From Palsa-661 sp035535015 (lineage in GTDB: Bacteria > Actinomycetota > Acidimicrobiia > Acidimicrobiales > UBA8190), in NCBI GenBank assembly GCA_035535015.1, contig DATLQU010000054.1, forward strand, positions 1-33,642: 33,642 nt of DNA. The letters run 5' to 3'. The notes under the pieces were generated by a model. It did no database searches, had not been told where the DNA came from, and worked only from the letters and a program-made list of their open reading frames with translations. The first letter of the stretch is position 1. Every line of letters starts with the position of its first letter. Of this stretch, positions 16,436 through 24,840 are shown piece by piece. The position numbers and the translations under genes were made by a program.

Positions 16436-19244
16436 CGCGGCGCCGCCGTGGGCGCCGGACCTTCGGCCACAGGGCGAGCAGGATGACGGCGGTGACTCCC
16501 AGGGCGCTCACCGCCAGGCCCTGGTAGGCCCGGGCCGGGCGGTAGGTGAAGTGGATCAGGTGGACTCCGGCCGGGACGGTGACCGCCTGGACCAGTCCGT
16601 GACGGAGAACGGCGGCATTGTGCGACGCCGCCGCCGTCCCCGGGACGGCGTTGGTGACGGTGGCCTGCCAACCGGTGGCGAATTGCACCGAACGGACCAG
16701 GGTGGCGCGGTGGGCGGTGGTGACGCGGATGGTCTCGTCGCCCCACGGGGTGTCAGCCACCACCCGCGCCGTGGCCGACGCGTCGCCGCTGACCCAGGCG
16801 CGGCCCCGGGCCGAGGGCTGGGCGAAGACACTGAAGTCCCCGTCGTGGCCGAGGTAGCGCCAGCGCGGGGGCGCCACGATGTCGCGGAGCGATCCGTCGA
16901 CCCGGTAGGTGCCCTGACCGGCCGTGCGGACGATGGCATCACCGACCGCCACCGGGGTCGTGGTGGCGCGCAGGACGATGCCGCTGGCCCGACGGGCGGC
17001 GGTGGGGAAGGTGATCTCCGTCTTCCCGGCGGGAGCGATGGGCCCGGCCAACCAGGTCGTCCGGCGACCGTCGGCCGAGAGCAGGCCGATGCGCAGCGCC
17101 CCCGTCTCGGCCGACGAGGCCAGGGGGACGGTGACGGCGGTGACGGAGAGGACGGTGCCGAAGTACTGGGTCCGGGGGACGCCGGCGCCCAGCATGGCCG
17201 TCGGTGACGGCGGTGCCACGAAGACGAAGTCACCCGACGGGGTGGGAGGCGGTGGTGACCGGTCGGCCGGGGCCGACGGGTCGGGCCGGACCGGGGGCAG
17301 CGGCAGGGCTCCGTTCAAGATGGTGCCCGTGTAACCGGGCGGGCGGCCCACCAGATGGATGAAGTACTCGGGGACGCTCACGAGCAGGCCCAGGTCGAGT
17401 TGGGCGAAGGTCTCGCCCGACAGCGCCGCCGGGGTGAGGTTCAGTTGCAGGTGGGTCCCCGTCTCGGCGTCGTAATGCTCGTCGACCACGGCCCCGTAGC
17501 CCTGGACGCTGTCCAGGGAACGCAGGAGGGTGAGGTCGGGCTGGCCCAGCCGGTTGGCTTCGACGGGATAGAAGCGGTCCGGATCGAACATGCCGATGCG
17601 GTGCAGACCCCCGGCGGCGCCGTTTCCCTGGGCCGAGAGCAACGCCGCCAATCGCGCCGCCGTGGTGCTCTGGGAGGAGGCGGCGTCGGTGGGATCGGGG
17701 GTGGACTGGATGCCCAGGTTGAACACGGCCAGGTCCAGCACCACCAGGGCGACGAGGAGCGCCGGTAGGCGGCGTCCCCAGCGGGCGCGGCGCACCACCA
17801 GAAGCCCGGCGCCGACGGCGATGGCGCTCGGGATGGTGAGCAGCCCGATGAGCGGCCACAGGCTCGAGCGGGTCACCGACGCCGGCACGTGCAGGAGATG
17901 GGGGAACCAGGGGCCCCCGACGATCAGGGTCACCTGCAGGCCGATGACGCCCAGCACGGGCAGAAGCGGCAGCACGACGTCGGAGCTCCACCGGCCCGCC
18001 GACGCCCCACCGGCCGCCGACGCGCCACCGTCTGCCGACGCGCCACCGTCCGCCGGGGCCGCGGCGATGGCCGGGGTGAACATGCGGTCGATCCAGGCGG
18101 CGAAGATGACGGCCAGGGCCAGGTCCACCTCGAGGAGATTGCGGTTGAGGAGGCGTTGGCGGTTGAAGAGGGGGATGTCGTAGACGAGGTGGGCCACGGG
18201 GGTGAAGCCGCCCCAGGCCAGAAACAGGCCGACGATCAGGATGGCGTACCAGATCCACCACTGGCCGGCCTCGGGGGCGCGGCGGTGGCGGCGGGCCAGG
18301 AGTCCGATGAGGCCCATGACGGGGAGGATGCCGATGTAGCTCGATATTTCGGGCAGGTTGAAGGTGCCGAGGAAGCCGAGGGGAAACGAGTGGGCGCCGC
18401 CGAGGATGAGCGGGTCGAGGCCGAGGACGGTGAGCGACTTGTTCATGGAGCCCGACGAGAAATAGGTGAAGGAGTGCATGGCGCGCTGCGACTGCGCCTG
18501 GAAGGCGGCCCCGGGGATGAGCTGGGCCCCGGCCACGACGAGACCGATGGCCAGCCCCGAGGCCGAGCCGAGGAGGATGTGGAGCCGGCGCCGGCCGGGG
18601 GTGCACCAGGCCAGCCAGGCGCCGTAGAGGGCGAGGACGATGCCCCCGTCGAAGATGGGCTCGACGGCGCCCGAGAGCGTCATGAGTCCGAGAGAGGCGC
18701 CGAGCAGAGCCACCCAGGGGGCGGCCGAGCGGCCGTCGGGTCGGTGGGCCAGGCGGTCGAGAGCCACGAAGGCCCAGGGCAACCAGGCCGCGGCCTGGAC
18801 GAGGTCGAGGTGGACGCTCTGGGCCGTCATGAAGCCACCGAAGGCGAAGGCCCCGGCGGCCAGTCCGGCGGCCAACCAGGTCCGGCCGAGGACGCGCAGC
18901 AGCGCCACCACGCCGAGCGCCGCCACTAGCTCCACCGCCATCTGGTTGAGGACCCAGGCGAGCGCCCCGGGGAGGACGGAGAAGAGAACGGTGGTGGGGT
19001 AGGCGGCGCCGGCGTTGAATCCGGCCAGCAGGGGGGCGCCGCTCCAGAGGTAGGGATCCCACAGGGGGAGGTGCCCGTGGCGGAGGTCGGTGCCCACCAG
19101 GACGCGCAGGGGGAAGTTCTGGATGAGGTTGTCGCCCACCAGCCAGGTGGCGCCGAAGGCGGCGGGCAGCCCGTAGAGGGCGGCCGAGACGATGGCGAAG
19201 ACGACGAACAGCCGGCCGGCCGGTCGCCGCAGGGCGCGGCTCAT
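16425..19244 (-). CDS. YfhO-like large polytopic membrane protein
   Basis: This 939-residue protein has a hydrophobic N-terminal half with about a dozen membrane segments, a large soluble part (about 500-890), and a last helix followed by a basic tail (KVRRPRRRRV). The region GDNLIQNFPLRVLVGTDLRHGHLPLWDPYLWSG is split into motifs typical of the YfhO family: GDNLIQNFP and HGHLPLWDPYLWSG. YfhO proteins are GT-C-fold relatives implicated in glycosylation of cell-envelope polymers using lipid-linked sugars. The gene lies 41 nt after a family-2 glycosyltransferase gene on the same strand, which could make the lipid-linked donor. A loop contains ADGGAS repeats encoded by three 18-bp units. The substrate is unknown. 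Confidence 0.82.
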   Translation of the reverse strand: MSRALRRPAGRLFVVFAIVSAALYGLPAAFGATWLVGDNLIQNFPLRVLVGTDLRHGHLPLWDPYLWSGAPLLAGFNAGAAYPTTVLFSVLPGALAWVLNQMAVELVAALGVVALLRVLGRTWLAAGLAAGAFAFGGFMTAQSVHLDLVQAAAWLPWAFVALDRLAHRPDGRSAAPWVALLGASLGLMTLSGAVEPIFDGGIVLALYGAWLAWCTPGRRRLHILLGSASGLAIGLVVAGAQLIPGAAFQAQSQRAMHSFTYFSSGSMNKSLTVLGLDPLILGGAHSFPLGFLGTFNLPEISSYIGILPVMGLIGLLARRHRRAPEAGQWWIWYAILIVGLFLAWGGFTPVAHLVYDIPLFNRQRLLNRNLLEVDLALAVIFAAWIDRMFTPAIAAAPADGGASADGGASAAGGASAGRWSSDVVLPLLPVLGVIGLQVTLIVGGPWFPHLLHVPASVTRSSLWPLIGLLTIPSAIAVGAGLLVVRRARWGRRLPALLVALVVLDLAVFNLGIQSTPDPTDAASSQSTTAARLAALLSAQGNGAAGGLHRIGMFDPDRFYPVEANRLGQPDLTLLRSLDSVQGYGAVVDEHYDAETGTHLQLNLTPAALSGETFAQLDLGLLVSVPEYFIHLVGRPPGYTGTILNGALPLPPVRPDPSAPADRSPPPPTPSGDFVFVAPPSPTAMLGAGVPRTQYFGTVLSVTAVTVPLASSAETGALRIGLLSADGRRTTWLAGPIAPAGKTEITFPTAARRASGIVLRATTTPVAVGDAIVRTAGQGTYRVDGSLRDIVAPPRWRYLGHDGDFSVFAQPSARGRAWVSGDASATARVVADTPWGDETIRVTTAHRATLVRSVQFATGWQATVTNAVPGTAAASHNAAVLRHGLVQAVTVPAGVHLIHFTYRPARAYQGLAVSALGVTAVILLALWPKVRRPRRRRVTP
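17999..18052. repeat. Three 18-bp in-frame tandem units inside the YfhO-like gene
   Basis: Units at 17999, 18017 and 18035 (GCCGACGCGCCACCGTCT and variants) encode on the minus strand a repeated ADGGAS/AAGGAS loop between membrane segments. This hydrophilic loop is a likely lineage-specific expansion. Confidence 0.9.
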
Positions 19245-19285
19245 TCTCTGTCGGGCCCGGCCACCGAGTACCGGGGGCGGCGGGG

Positions 19286-20107
19286 TCAGCGCCGCTCGCG
19301 CAACCAGGTCCGCAGAACGACGCGGGCGTACTGCAGGGCGAAGAAGACGTTGGCACCCTTCTTCGACTCACCCGAGGCCCGGGGATGCCACACGGTGGGG
19401 CGTTCGCCCAGCCGCCATCCGCGCGCCGCCGCGCTGATGATGAGCTCCGACGTCTGGTACTGGTCCTGCTCGAGGGTGACGTCACGCAGGACGTCGATCT
19501 TGAGGGCCCGGAAGCCGTTCGAGGTATCGGTGAGATGTTGGCCGGCCAATGTGTTCACGACCCAGGAGAAGAAGACCACCCCGGCGCGGCGGACGCCGTC
19601 ACTGGTGTGGTCGGTGCCGAGCCGGCGACTGGCGATGACGAAGTCGGCTTCGTCGGCCAGGACGGGGGCCAGCAGGTCGGGCACTTCGGACGGGTCGTTC
19701 TGTCCGTCGGCGTCCACGGTGACGACGTAACGCGAGCCGTAGGCGTCGGCCAGGTCGTACCCCAGTTTCAGGGCCACACCCTGGCCCATGTTGACGGGCA
19801 GGACACAGCAGTAGGCCCCGTGCTCGGCCACGATGTCCTCGGTGCCGTCGTCACCGCCGTCCACCACCACCAGGGTGGAGACGGCCAGTCCGTCGACTTC
19901 GGGGGGAACGGCCTTCAGGACGGCGCCGATGTTGTCGGCCTCCAGGTAGGAGGCGATGAGGACGAGGACGGGGCCGAAGCGGGCGTCGGGGTGGCGGCGG
20001 CGGAAGTCGCTGCGGCCGAGCTCCATGACGAGACGGCGGATGTCGTCGTGGCGCCTCTTCTCCCGGGCGTGGGCGCGCGTGAAGGAGGCCAGGACCGCGC
20101 TGTCCAT
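19286..20107 (-). CDS. Family 2 glycosyltransferase (polyprenyl-phosphate glycosyltransferase type)
   Basis: This 273-residue protein has a GT-A fold: VLVLIASYLEADNIGAVL, TLVVVDGGDDGTEDI, LPVNMGQGVALKLGYDLA and the metal-binding VTVDADGQNDPSEVP (DADGQ at 132-136). It also has TDTSNGFRALK and YQTSELIISAAARGWRLGE. These resemble enzymes that transfer a hexose to polyprenyl phosphate. No membrane helices are present. The start is the second of two duplicated ATG codons: the HD-protein stop and this start overlap as TGATG, and the whole junction is duplicated 20 bp upstream. With the YfhO-like gene downstream, a role in making a lipid-linked sugar for envelope glycosylation is likely but inferred. 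Confidence 0.88.
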   Translation of the reverse strand: MDSAVLASFTRAHAREKRRHDDIRRLVMELGRSDFRRRHPDARFGPVLVLIASYLEADNIGAVLKAVPPEVDGLAVSTLVVVDGGDDGTEDIVAEHGAYCCVLPVNMGQGVALKLGYDLADAYGSRYVVTVDADGQNDPSEVPDLLAPVLADEADFVIASRRLGTDHTSDGVRRAGVVFFSWVVNTLAGQHLTDTSNGFRALKIDVLRDVTLEQDQYQTSELIISAAARGWRLGERPTVWHPRASGESKKGANVFFALQYARVVLRTWLRERR

Positions 20108-20133
20108 CAGATGACCGCGCTGTCCATCAGATG
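20094..20133. repeat. Two tandem copies of a 20-bp unit duplicating a stop-start junction
   Basis: Bases 20094-20113 and 20114-20133 are identical copies of ACCGCGCTGTCCATCAGATG. On the minus strand each contains the coupling signal TGATG: the first reads as the HD-protein stop plus an ATG (20127), the second as a stop plus the glycosyltransferase ATG (20107). The first ATG opens a six-codon ORF (MDSAVI) that ends exactly at the second TGATG. Confidence 0.95.
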
Positions 20134-20696
20134 ATGGTGCGGGGCTGGGCGAAGACCTGGCGCACGAGGGGCTCGAAGTGCGACAGGGGCTTGGTCGGGT
20201 AGTCGGGGTCGAAGCTGTTCTGGTCGAACTCGTCGGCGAAGGTGGCGGCCAAGGAGAACCAGGGCTGGTCGCGGTACTGCTCCCGGGCGTCGGGGTCGCC
20301 GCCGAAGTGGTGGTAGTAGTGCCGGCCCTGGAAGTCCTGGTGGGCCAAGATGACCTGGACGACCTCGTCGCGGACGTAGGGCCGGAGGATCTCCGCCGCG
20401 ATGCGCGGATGATTCGGCACCGAGACGTACTTCCCGATGTCGTGGCACAGAGAGGCGAGGACCATCTCGGGGTCGGCACCGGACTCCTCGGCCCGGGTGG
20501 CCGTCTGGAGCGAGTGGGTCAACTGGTCGACGGCGAAGCCGTCGGTGATGGCCCGCAGGCCCTCCAGCATGCCGAGAACCTGGTCGGCCACGCGGCCCTG
20601 GTGCTCGAAGGTCTCGGCGCCGATGACCGCCCACTGCTCGGCCGTCGACTCGTCCATGCTGCGGAAGGTGCTGGTGGAGGAGGTCTTGGTGCTCAT
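20127..20696 (-). CDS. HD-domain protein resembling mixed-valence diiron oxygenases (PhnZ/TmpB-like)
   Basis: This 189-residue protein has THSLQTATRAEESGAD (His61), LCHDIGKY (His85, Asp86), NHPRIAAEILRPYV (His96), ILAHQDFQG (His119) and ADEFDQNSFD (Asp155 or Asp158). The HxxQ...HDIG...H...H...D order is the metal-ligand pattern of HD proteins, and the HSLQ-type first motif and 24-residue spacing to HD recall PhnZ-type oxygenases rather than nucleotide phosphohydrolases. The segment between HD and the third His is shorter than in PhnZ. The family assignment is an inference. It overlaps the transporter gene upstream (ATGA) and the glycosyltransferase downstream (duplicated TGATG). No phosphonate genes are nearby, so the substrate is open; a plain HD phosphohydrolase is the alternative. 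Confidence 0.72.
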   Translation of the reverse strand: MSTKTSSTSTFRSMDESTAEQWAVIGAETFEHQGRVADQVLGMLEGLRAITDGFAVDQLTHSLQTATRAEESGADPEMVLASLCHDIGKYVSVPNHPRIAAEILRPYVRDEVVQVILAHQDFQGRHYYHHFGGDPDAREQYRDQPWFSLAATFADEFDQNSFDPDYPTKPLSHFEPLVRQVFAQPRTII

Positions 20697-22243
20697 GGGC
20701 TCATTCTCGCGCCTCTCGGCGCCGGCGTCGTGCCGGCCGCCGCCGTGGCCAGGGGCGGGGCCTCCAGGGCGCAGTAGGTGGTGGCCGCGGCGGTGGCCCC
20801 CGGAGACGACGGGAGCCGGGGGGGATTCCTGATGAAGGCGGCCGAGAGCAGTCCACCGGCCGCCGCCACCAGCCCGGCCACGGCGACGGCCGTGCGGAAG
20901 CCGGCCAGGAAGACCGCCGGATGCAGATAGCTGGCCCCGGTGAGTCCCGCGGCCACGGGGAGCACGGCGACGGCCACCAGTCCGCCCGTGCGGGCCAGGT
21001 CGTTGTTGACCGCCGAGGCGATGCCGGCGTGATCGGCCGGCGCCGAGGTGAGCGCCGTGGTGGTGAGAGGCGCCACGGTGAGGGCCAGTCCGGCGCCCAG
21101 GACGAGGATGGCGGGGAGGACCTCGGTCAGGTAGTTCCCGGACCCGCCGACCAGGCGGAGAAGGACCATGCCGGCGCCGACGAGGACGGGCCCGAAGGCC
21201 ATCTGCAGGCGGGGGCCGATGCGGGTGGCCAGGGCCCCCGAAGGCGACGAGAAGGCCAACATGATGAGGGTGAGGGGGAGAAGCGAGGTGCCGGCTTCGA
21301 GGGGGGAGTAGTGCGAGACCTGCTCGAGCTCGATGGGCAGCAGGAACAGGGCCCCGCCGAGGGCGCCGTAGACCAGGAAGGTGACGGCGTTGGTGGCGCT
21401 GAACTGGGTGGAACGGAAGAGCGCCAGGGGAAGAAGCGGATGCCGGGTGCGGCCCTCGAGGACGAGGAAGGCCCCGAGGAGCGCCAGGCCGCCGACGAGG
21501 GCGGCCAGGACCGGGGGTGACGCCCAGCCGTGGCTCGGCGCCTCGATGATGCCGGCCGTGAGGCCGACGAGAGCGGCGGAGACGAGGACGGCACCGGGAA
21601 GGTCGACGCGGCCGGTGGCATCGGGGTCGGTCGTCTCGGGGACGTGGCGGCGGGCCATGACGACGACGAGGAGAGCGATGGGGAGGTTGATGACGAAGAT
21701 GAAGCGCCAGGAGACGGCGCTGATGAGAAATCCGCCGAGGAAGGGTCCGACGGCCGTGGCCACGCCGCCGAGACCGGACCAGGCCCCGACGGCACGGCCC
21801 TGGTCGTCGGGGACGAAGGAGGCGCGCAGGATGGCCAGCGATCCGGGGGTGAGGAGGGCGGCCCCCACCCCCTGGAGGGCGCGGCCGCCGATGAGGACGG
21901 CGGCATCGGGGGCGACGGCGCAGAGCAGTGAGGTGAGGGCGAAACAGACGACGCCGATGAGGAAGATGCGGCGGCGCCCGTAGCGGTCACCGAGGGCCCC
22001 ACCGACCAGGAGGAGTCCGGCCAGGGTCAACAGATAGGCGCTGACCACCCACTGGAGGCTCGCCACCGAGAGGGAGAAGTCGCGACCGATGGCGGGGAGG
22101 GCGATACCGACCACGGTGGAGTCGATGGCGGCGATGGCGGAGCCGAGGACGGTGACGGTGACCACCCAGCGGCCGGCCGGACTGCTCAGCCGCAGAGCCG
22201 GGGACCCGACCCGGGAAACCGGGTCCCCGGGAGTGGTCGTCAC
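20693..22243 (-). CDS. DHA2-type major facilitator drug/proton antiporter
   Basis: This 516-residue protein fits the 14-helix EmrB/QacA group of the major facilitator superfamily. Visible signatures are IAAIDSTVVGIALPAIG in the first helix, GGALGDRYGRRRIFLIG (motif A), LQGVGAALLTPGSLAIL, and GPFLGGFLISAVSWRFIFVINLP (motif C). About 14 hydrophobic segments can be counted. The GTG start overlaps the ispH stop (GTGA) and the stop overlaps the HD-gene start (ATGA). It has an Ala/Pro-rich C-terminal tail of about 40 residues. Family members expel drugs or metabolites using the proton gradient; the substrate here is unknown. Confidence 0.9.
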   Translation of the reverse strand: MTTTPGDPVSRVGSPALRLSSPAGRWVVTVTVLGSAIAAIDSTVVGIALPAIGRDFSLSVASLQWVVSAYLLTLAGLLLVGGALGDRYGRRRIFLIGVVCFALTSLLCAVAPDAAVLIGGRALQGVGAALLTPGSLAILRASFVPDDQGRAVGAWSGLGGVATAVGPFLGGFLISAVSWRFIFVINLPIALLVVVMARRHVPETTDPDATGRVDLPGAVLVSAALVGLTAGIIEAPSHGWASPPVLAALVGGLALLGAFLVLEGRTRHPLLPLALFRSTQFSATNAVTFLVYGALGGALFLLPIELEQVSHYSPLEAGTSLLPLTLIMLAFSSPSGALATRIGPRLQMAFGPVLVGAGMVLLRLVGGSGNYLTEVLPAILVLGAGLALTVAPLTTTALTSAPADHAGIASAVNNDLARTGGLVAVAVLPVAAGLTGASYLHPAVFLAGFRTAVAVAGLVAAAGGLLSAAFIRNPPRLPSSPGATAAATTYCALEAPPLATAAAGTTPAPRGARMSP

Positions 22244-23340
22244 CCCGCCAGACGGGCGAGGACGTCGGCGGCCGAGACGTGTCGGTCCCGGGCCAGGGTG
22301 CCCAGGTCGGCGGTGGGGTCGGCGGTGGGGTCGGGGGAGGTGTCGGTCCCCGGGGCCAGCCGGGCCGGCGAGGCCGGGGCGCCGAGACCGAGGGCCAGGG
22401 CTCCGCCGAGGGCGACGAGGAGGTCGCGCATCTCGGGGGGAGGGGGGAAGTACTCGTCCTCGTCGGTGACGCTGATCTCCTCCATGCCGTCGAGGGGGGC
22501 CAGACGGGCGACCACGGCGTCGACCAGTTCGTCGGGGGCCGAGGCGCCGGCCGTGACTCCGACGATGCCCGAGAGGTCGTCGGGCAGTTCGTCGGCCGAA
22601 TTGACACGGAGCACCCGGGGACAGCCCGAGGCGCGGGCCACCTTCTCGAGAGCGCGGGTGTTGGAGGAATTGTCCGAGCCGATGACGACGACGACGTCGG
22701 CGCGACCGGCGATGGCCTTGAGCGCCGCCTGACGGTTGGTGGTGGCGAAGCAGAGATCGGAGCGGCCGGGCATCCAGAGATCGGGGAAGCGAAGCTTGGC
22801 CCGGGCCATGATGCCCGACCACTCGTCGTGGCTGAGGGTGGTCTGGGCCAGCAGGGCCACCGGGGTGGAAGGGGCCACGGCGACGTCGTCCACGTCGGCC
22901 TCGGTCTGGACGAGACGGACGGCGGTGGGGGCGACGGCCATGGTGCCCACCGCCTCCTCGTGGCCCCGGTGGCCGACATAGAGAACGGTGTAGCCCTTGC
23001 GGGCGCGGACCTTGAGCTCGTGGTGGACCTTGGTGACGAGGGGGCAGACGGCGTCCACCACCACCCGGTGGTGACGGCGGGCGTCGGCCACCACCTCGGG
23101 GGCCGAGCCGTGGGCCGAGAGCATGAGCGGTGCGCCGGGCGGGACCTCGTCGACCTCGTCGACGAAGACGACCCCCTGGGCGCGGAACTGCTCGACGACG
23201 TGACGGTTGTGGACGATCTCGTGGTAGCAGTAGACGGGTGGTTCGAAGACCCTGACCATCCAGGCCAGTGCCTTGATGGCCTTCTCCACCCCGGCACAGA
23301 AGCCCCTCGGGGACGCCAGAAGGACGCGCTGGACAGGCAC
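22240..23340 (-). CDS. ispH: 4-hydroxy-3-methylbut-2-enyl diphosphate reductase
   Basis: This 366-residue enzyme performs the last step of the MEP pathway, making IPP and DMAPP with a [4Fe-4S] cluster. The three cluster cysteines are present: Cys15 (PRGFCAGVEKA), Cys99 (DAVCPLVTKVH) and Cys197 (DLCFATTNRQ). YHEIVHN, SAHGSAP, GHRGHEE, QTTLS and SDNSSNT motifs also fit. The last ~55 residues exceed the usual family end and contain a DPTA duplication. The GTG start lies six bases after a TAATCT -10 box, so the message is probably leaderless. It is the first gene of a minus-strand operon that continues through the transporter, HD protein, glycosyltransferase and YfhO-like genes. Confidence 0.95.
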   Translation of the reverse strand: MPVQRVLLASPRGFCAGVEKAIKALAWMVRVFEPPVYCYHEIVHNRHVVEQFRAQGVVFVDEVDEVPPGAPLMLSAHGSAPEVVADARRHHRVVVDAVCPLVTKVHHELKVRARKGYTVLYVGHRGHEEAVGTMAVAPTAVRLVQTEADVDDVAVAPSTPVALLAQTTLSHDEWSGIMARAKLRFPDLWMPGRSDLCFATTNRQAALKAIAGRADVVVVIGSDNSSNTRALEKVARASGCPRVLRVNSADELPDDLSGIVGVTAGASAPDELVDAVVARLAPLDGMEEISVTDEDEYFPPPPEMRDLLVALGGALALGLGAPASPARLAPGTDTSPDPTADPTADLGTLARDRHVSAADVLARLAG

Positions 23341-23346
23341 GGGGCC

Positions 23347-23352
23347 AGATTA
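23347..23352 (-). promoter_or_regulatory. Predicted -10 box (TAATCT) for leaderless ispH
   Basis: On the minus strand TAATCT matches TANNNT and is followed by six bases and the ispH GTG. It is one of two face-away promoters in a 51-bp intergenic region. Confidence 0.5.
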
Positions 23353-23379
23353 CCGGCCGGGAGCTGGGGAGAAGCCCGG

Positions 23380-23385
23380 TAGCCT
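23380..23385 (+). promoter_or_regulatory. Predicted -10 box (TAGCCT) for leaderless DUF512 gene
   Basis: TAGCCT matches TANNNT and is followed by exactly six bases (all G) and the ATG at 23392. The G run could also act as a poor Shine-Dalgarno element, but its position right against the ATG argues for leaderless initiation. Confidence 0.45.
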
Positions 23386-23391
23386 GGGGGG

Positions 23392-24840
23392 ATGTCGGCG
23401 CCCCGGGTGGTCTCGGTGGCGGCCGGATCACCGGCGGAGCGAGCCGGCCTGCGGGTGGGTGACGAGCTGTTGGCCATCGACGGTCGGGTGCCCAAGGACG
23501 TGATCGAGTACCGGCTGCTGGTCGACGAGGCCCAGCCCCGATTGGAGGTCCGCCGCGGTCACGAGGATCTGTCGGTGACGGTGGAGAAAGAGGCGGGGGA
23601 GGCCCTCGGTCTCGAGGTGTCCTCGGCTCTGTTCGACCGGGTGCGGACGTGCGACAACCACTGCGAGTTCTGTTTCATCTACCAATTGCCGAAGGGGATG
23701 CGCCGGAGCCTGTACCTGAAGGACGACGACTACCGGCTGTCGTTCCTCTACGGGAACTTCACCACGCTGACCCGGTTCACCGAGCTCGACCTCGAGCGGG
23801 TGCTCGCCGAAGGGCTGTCCCCGCTGTTCGTCTCCATCCACAGCACCGATCCGGCCCTGCGGTCGAAGATGCTGCGCAATCCGCGCGGGGCCACCAGCCT
23901 GCGCTGGCTGCGGGCGCTGCTCGACGGCGGGATCGCGGTGCACGGTCAGGTGGTGGTCTGCCCCGGGGTGAACGACGGTGCGGCGCTCGAGACGACGCTG
24001 GCCGGGGTGATGGACGAGTACCCCGAGCTCGCCACCGTGGCCTGCGTGCCCTTGGGGGTGAGCGACTACACCACGGAGACGGCCATGAGGGCGCACAGCC
24101 GGGCCGAGGCGAACGGGGTGATCGAGACGGTGGAGCAGTGGCAGGAGCTGGCCCTCGGGGCTCTCGGACGACGGCTGTTCTACGTGGCCGACGAGTACTA
24201 CCTGATCGGCGGGCGGCCGTTTCCCGGCAGCGAGCGCTATGACGGCTTCCCCCAGCACGAGAACGGGATCGGGATGGCCCGGGCCTTCGGCTGCGCCTTC
24301 GCCGGGGACGGCAGCGCCGCCTTCGGGGTGCAGCCGGGGTTCTTCGCCTGGGTGGACGGGGCGCCGGCCGAGGGGTACCGGGCGGCGCGGCTGGGTCCGC
24401 CGACGACGCCGGCCGGACCGGCGGGCGGGGGGGCACCGGTGACGGTGATCACCGGAGAATACGGGGCCATGGTGCTCGGGCCGCTGCTGGCCGATCGGGC
24501 GAACGGCGGCACGGGGCGGCCGTCCGTTCGGTTGCTGCCCGTGGCCAACCGCTTCTTCGGGGGGAACATCGCCGTGACCGGTCTGCTGACCGGCGTCGAC
24601 GTGGCCCGGGCTCTGGCCGCCGAGCCGGTGGGAGAGCGGTATCTGCTGCCCGACGTCTGTCTGTCCGAGGGACGGTTCCTCGACGGGATGACGGTGGGGG
24701 AGCTGCCCCGGCCCGTCGAGGTGGTGGCCGCCGACGGCCTCTCGCTTCGCCGGGCTCTCGACGGACCCTTCGGCGGCGTCGGCGATGACCGCCCCCGGTC
24801 ACCGGCGGCGGTACCGGTGGCTCTGGGGCAGAGCCGATGA
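23392..24840 (+). CDS. DUF512 family protein with PDZ and radical-SAM-like domains
   Basis: This 482-residue protein has a short PDZ-like start (VVSVAAGSPAERAGLRVGDELLAIDG recalled by AGSPAERAGL and GDELLAIDG), then a cluster motif CDNHCEFC (Cys87, Cys91, Cys94; a CX3CX2C radical-SAM pattern) followed by FIYQLPKGMRRSLYLKDDDYRLSFLYGNF. SIHSTDPALRSKMLRN and VVVCPGVNDG are also typical. A C-terminal DUF512 domain contains GERYLLPDV and SEGRFLDG. Family members are widespread and usually sit beside der, as here, where the der ATG overlaps its stop (ATGA). The reaction is unknown; the neighbourhood hints at ribosome assembly or RNA modification, which is inference. Confidence 0.9.
   Translation: MSAPRVVSVAAGSPAERAGLRVGDELLAIDGRVPKDVIEYRLLVDEAQPRLEVRRGHEDLSVTVEKEAGEALGLEVSSALFDRVRTCDNHCEFCFIYQLPKGMRRSLYLKDDDYRLSFLYGNFTTLTRFTELDLERVLAEGLSPLFVSIHSTDPALRSKMLRNPRGATSLRWLRALLDGGIAVHGQVVVCPGVNDGAALETTLAGVMDEYPELATVACVPLGVSDYTTETAMRAHSRAEANGVIETVEQWQELALGALGRRLFYVADEYYLIGGRPFPGSERYDGFPQHENGIGMARAFGCAFAGDGSAAFGVQPGFFAWVDGAPAEGYRAARLGPPTTPAGPAGGGAPVTVITGEYGAMVLGPLLADRANGGTGRPSVRLLPVANRFFGGNIAVTGLLTGVDVARALAAEPVGERYLLPDVCLSEGRFLDGMTVGELPRPVEVVAADGLSLRRALDGPFGGVGDDRPRSPAAVPVALGQSR

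Noticed and set aside
20685..20704. Short ATGAGCCC/ATGAGCAC duplication at the MFS-HD overlap
   Set aside because: Only about eight bases with a mismatch; too short to separate from chance, although it resembles the junction duplications elsewhere.
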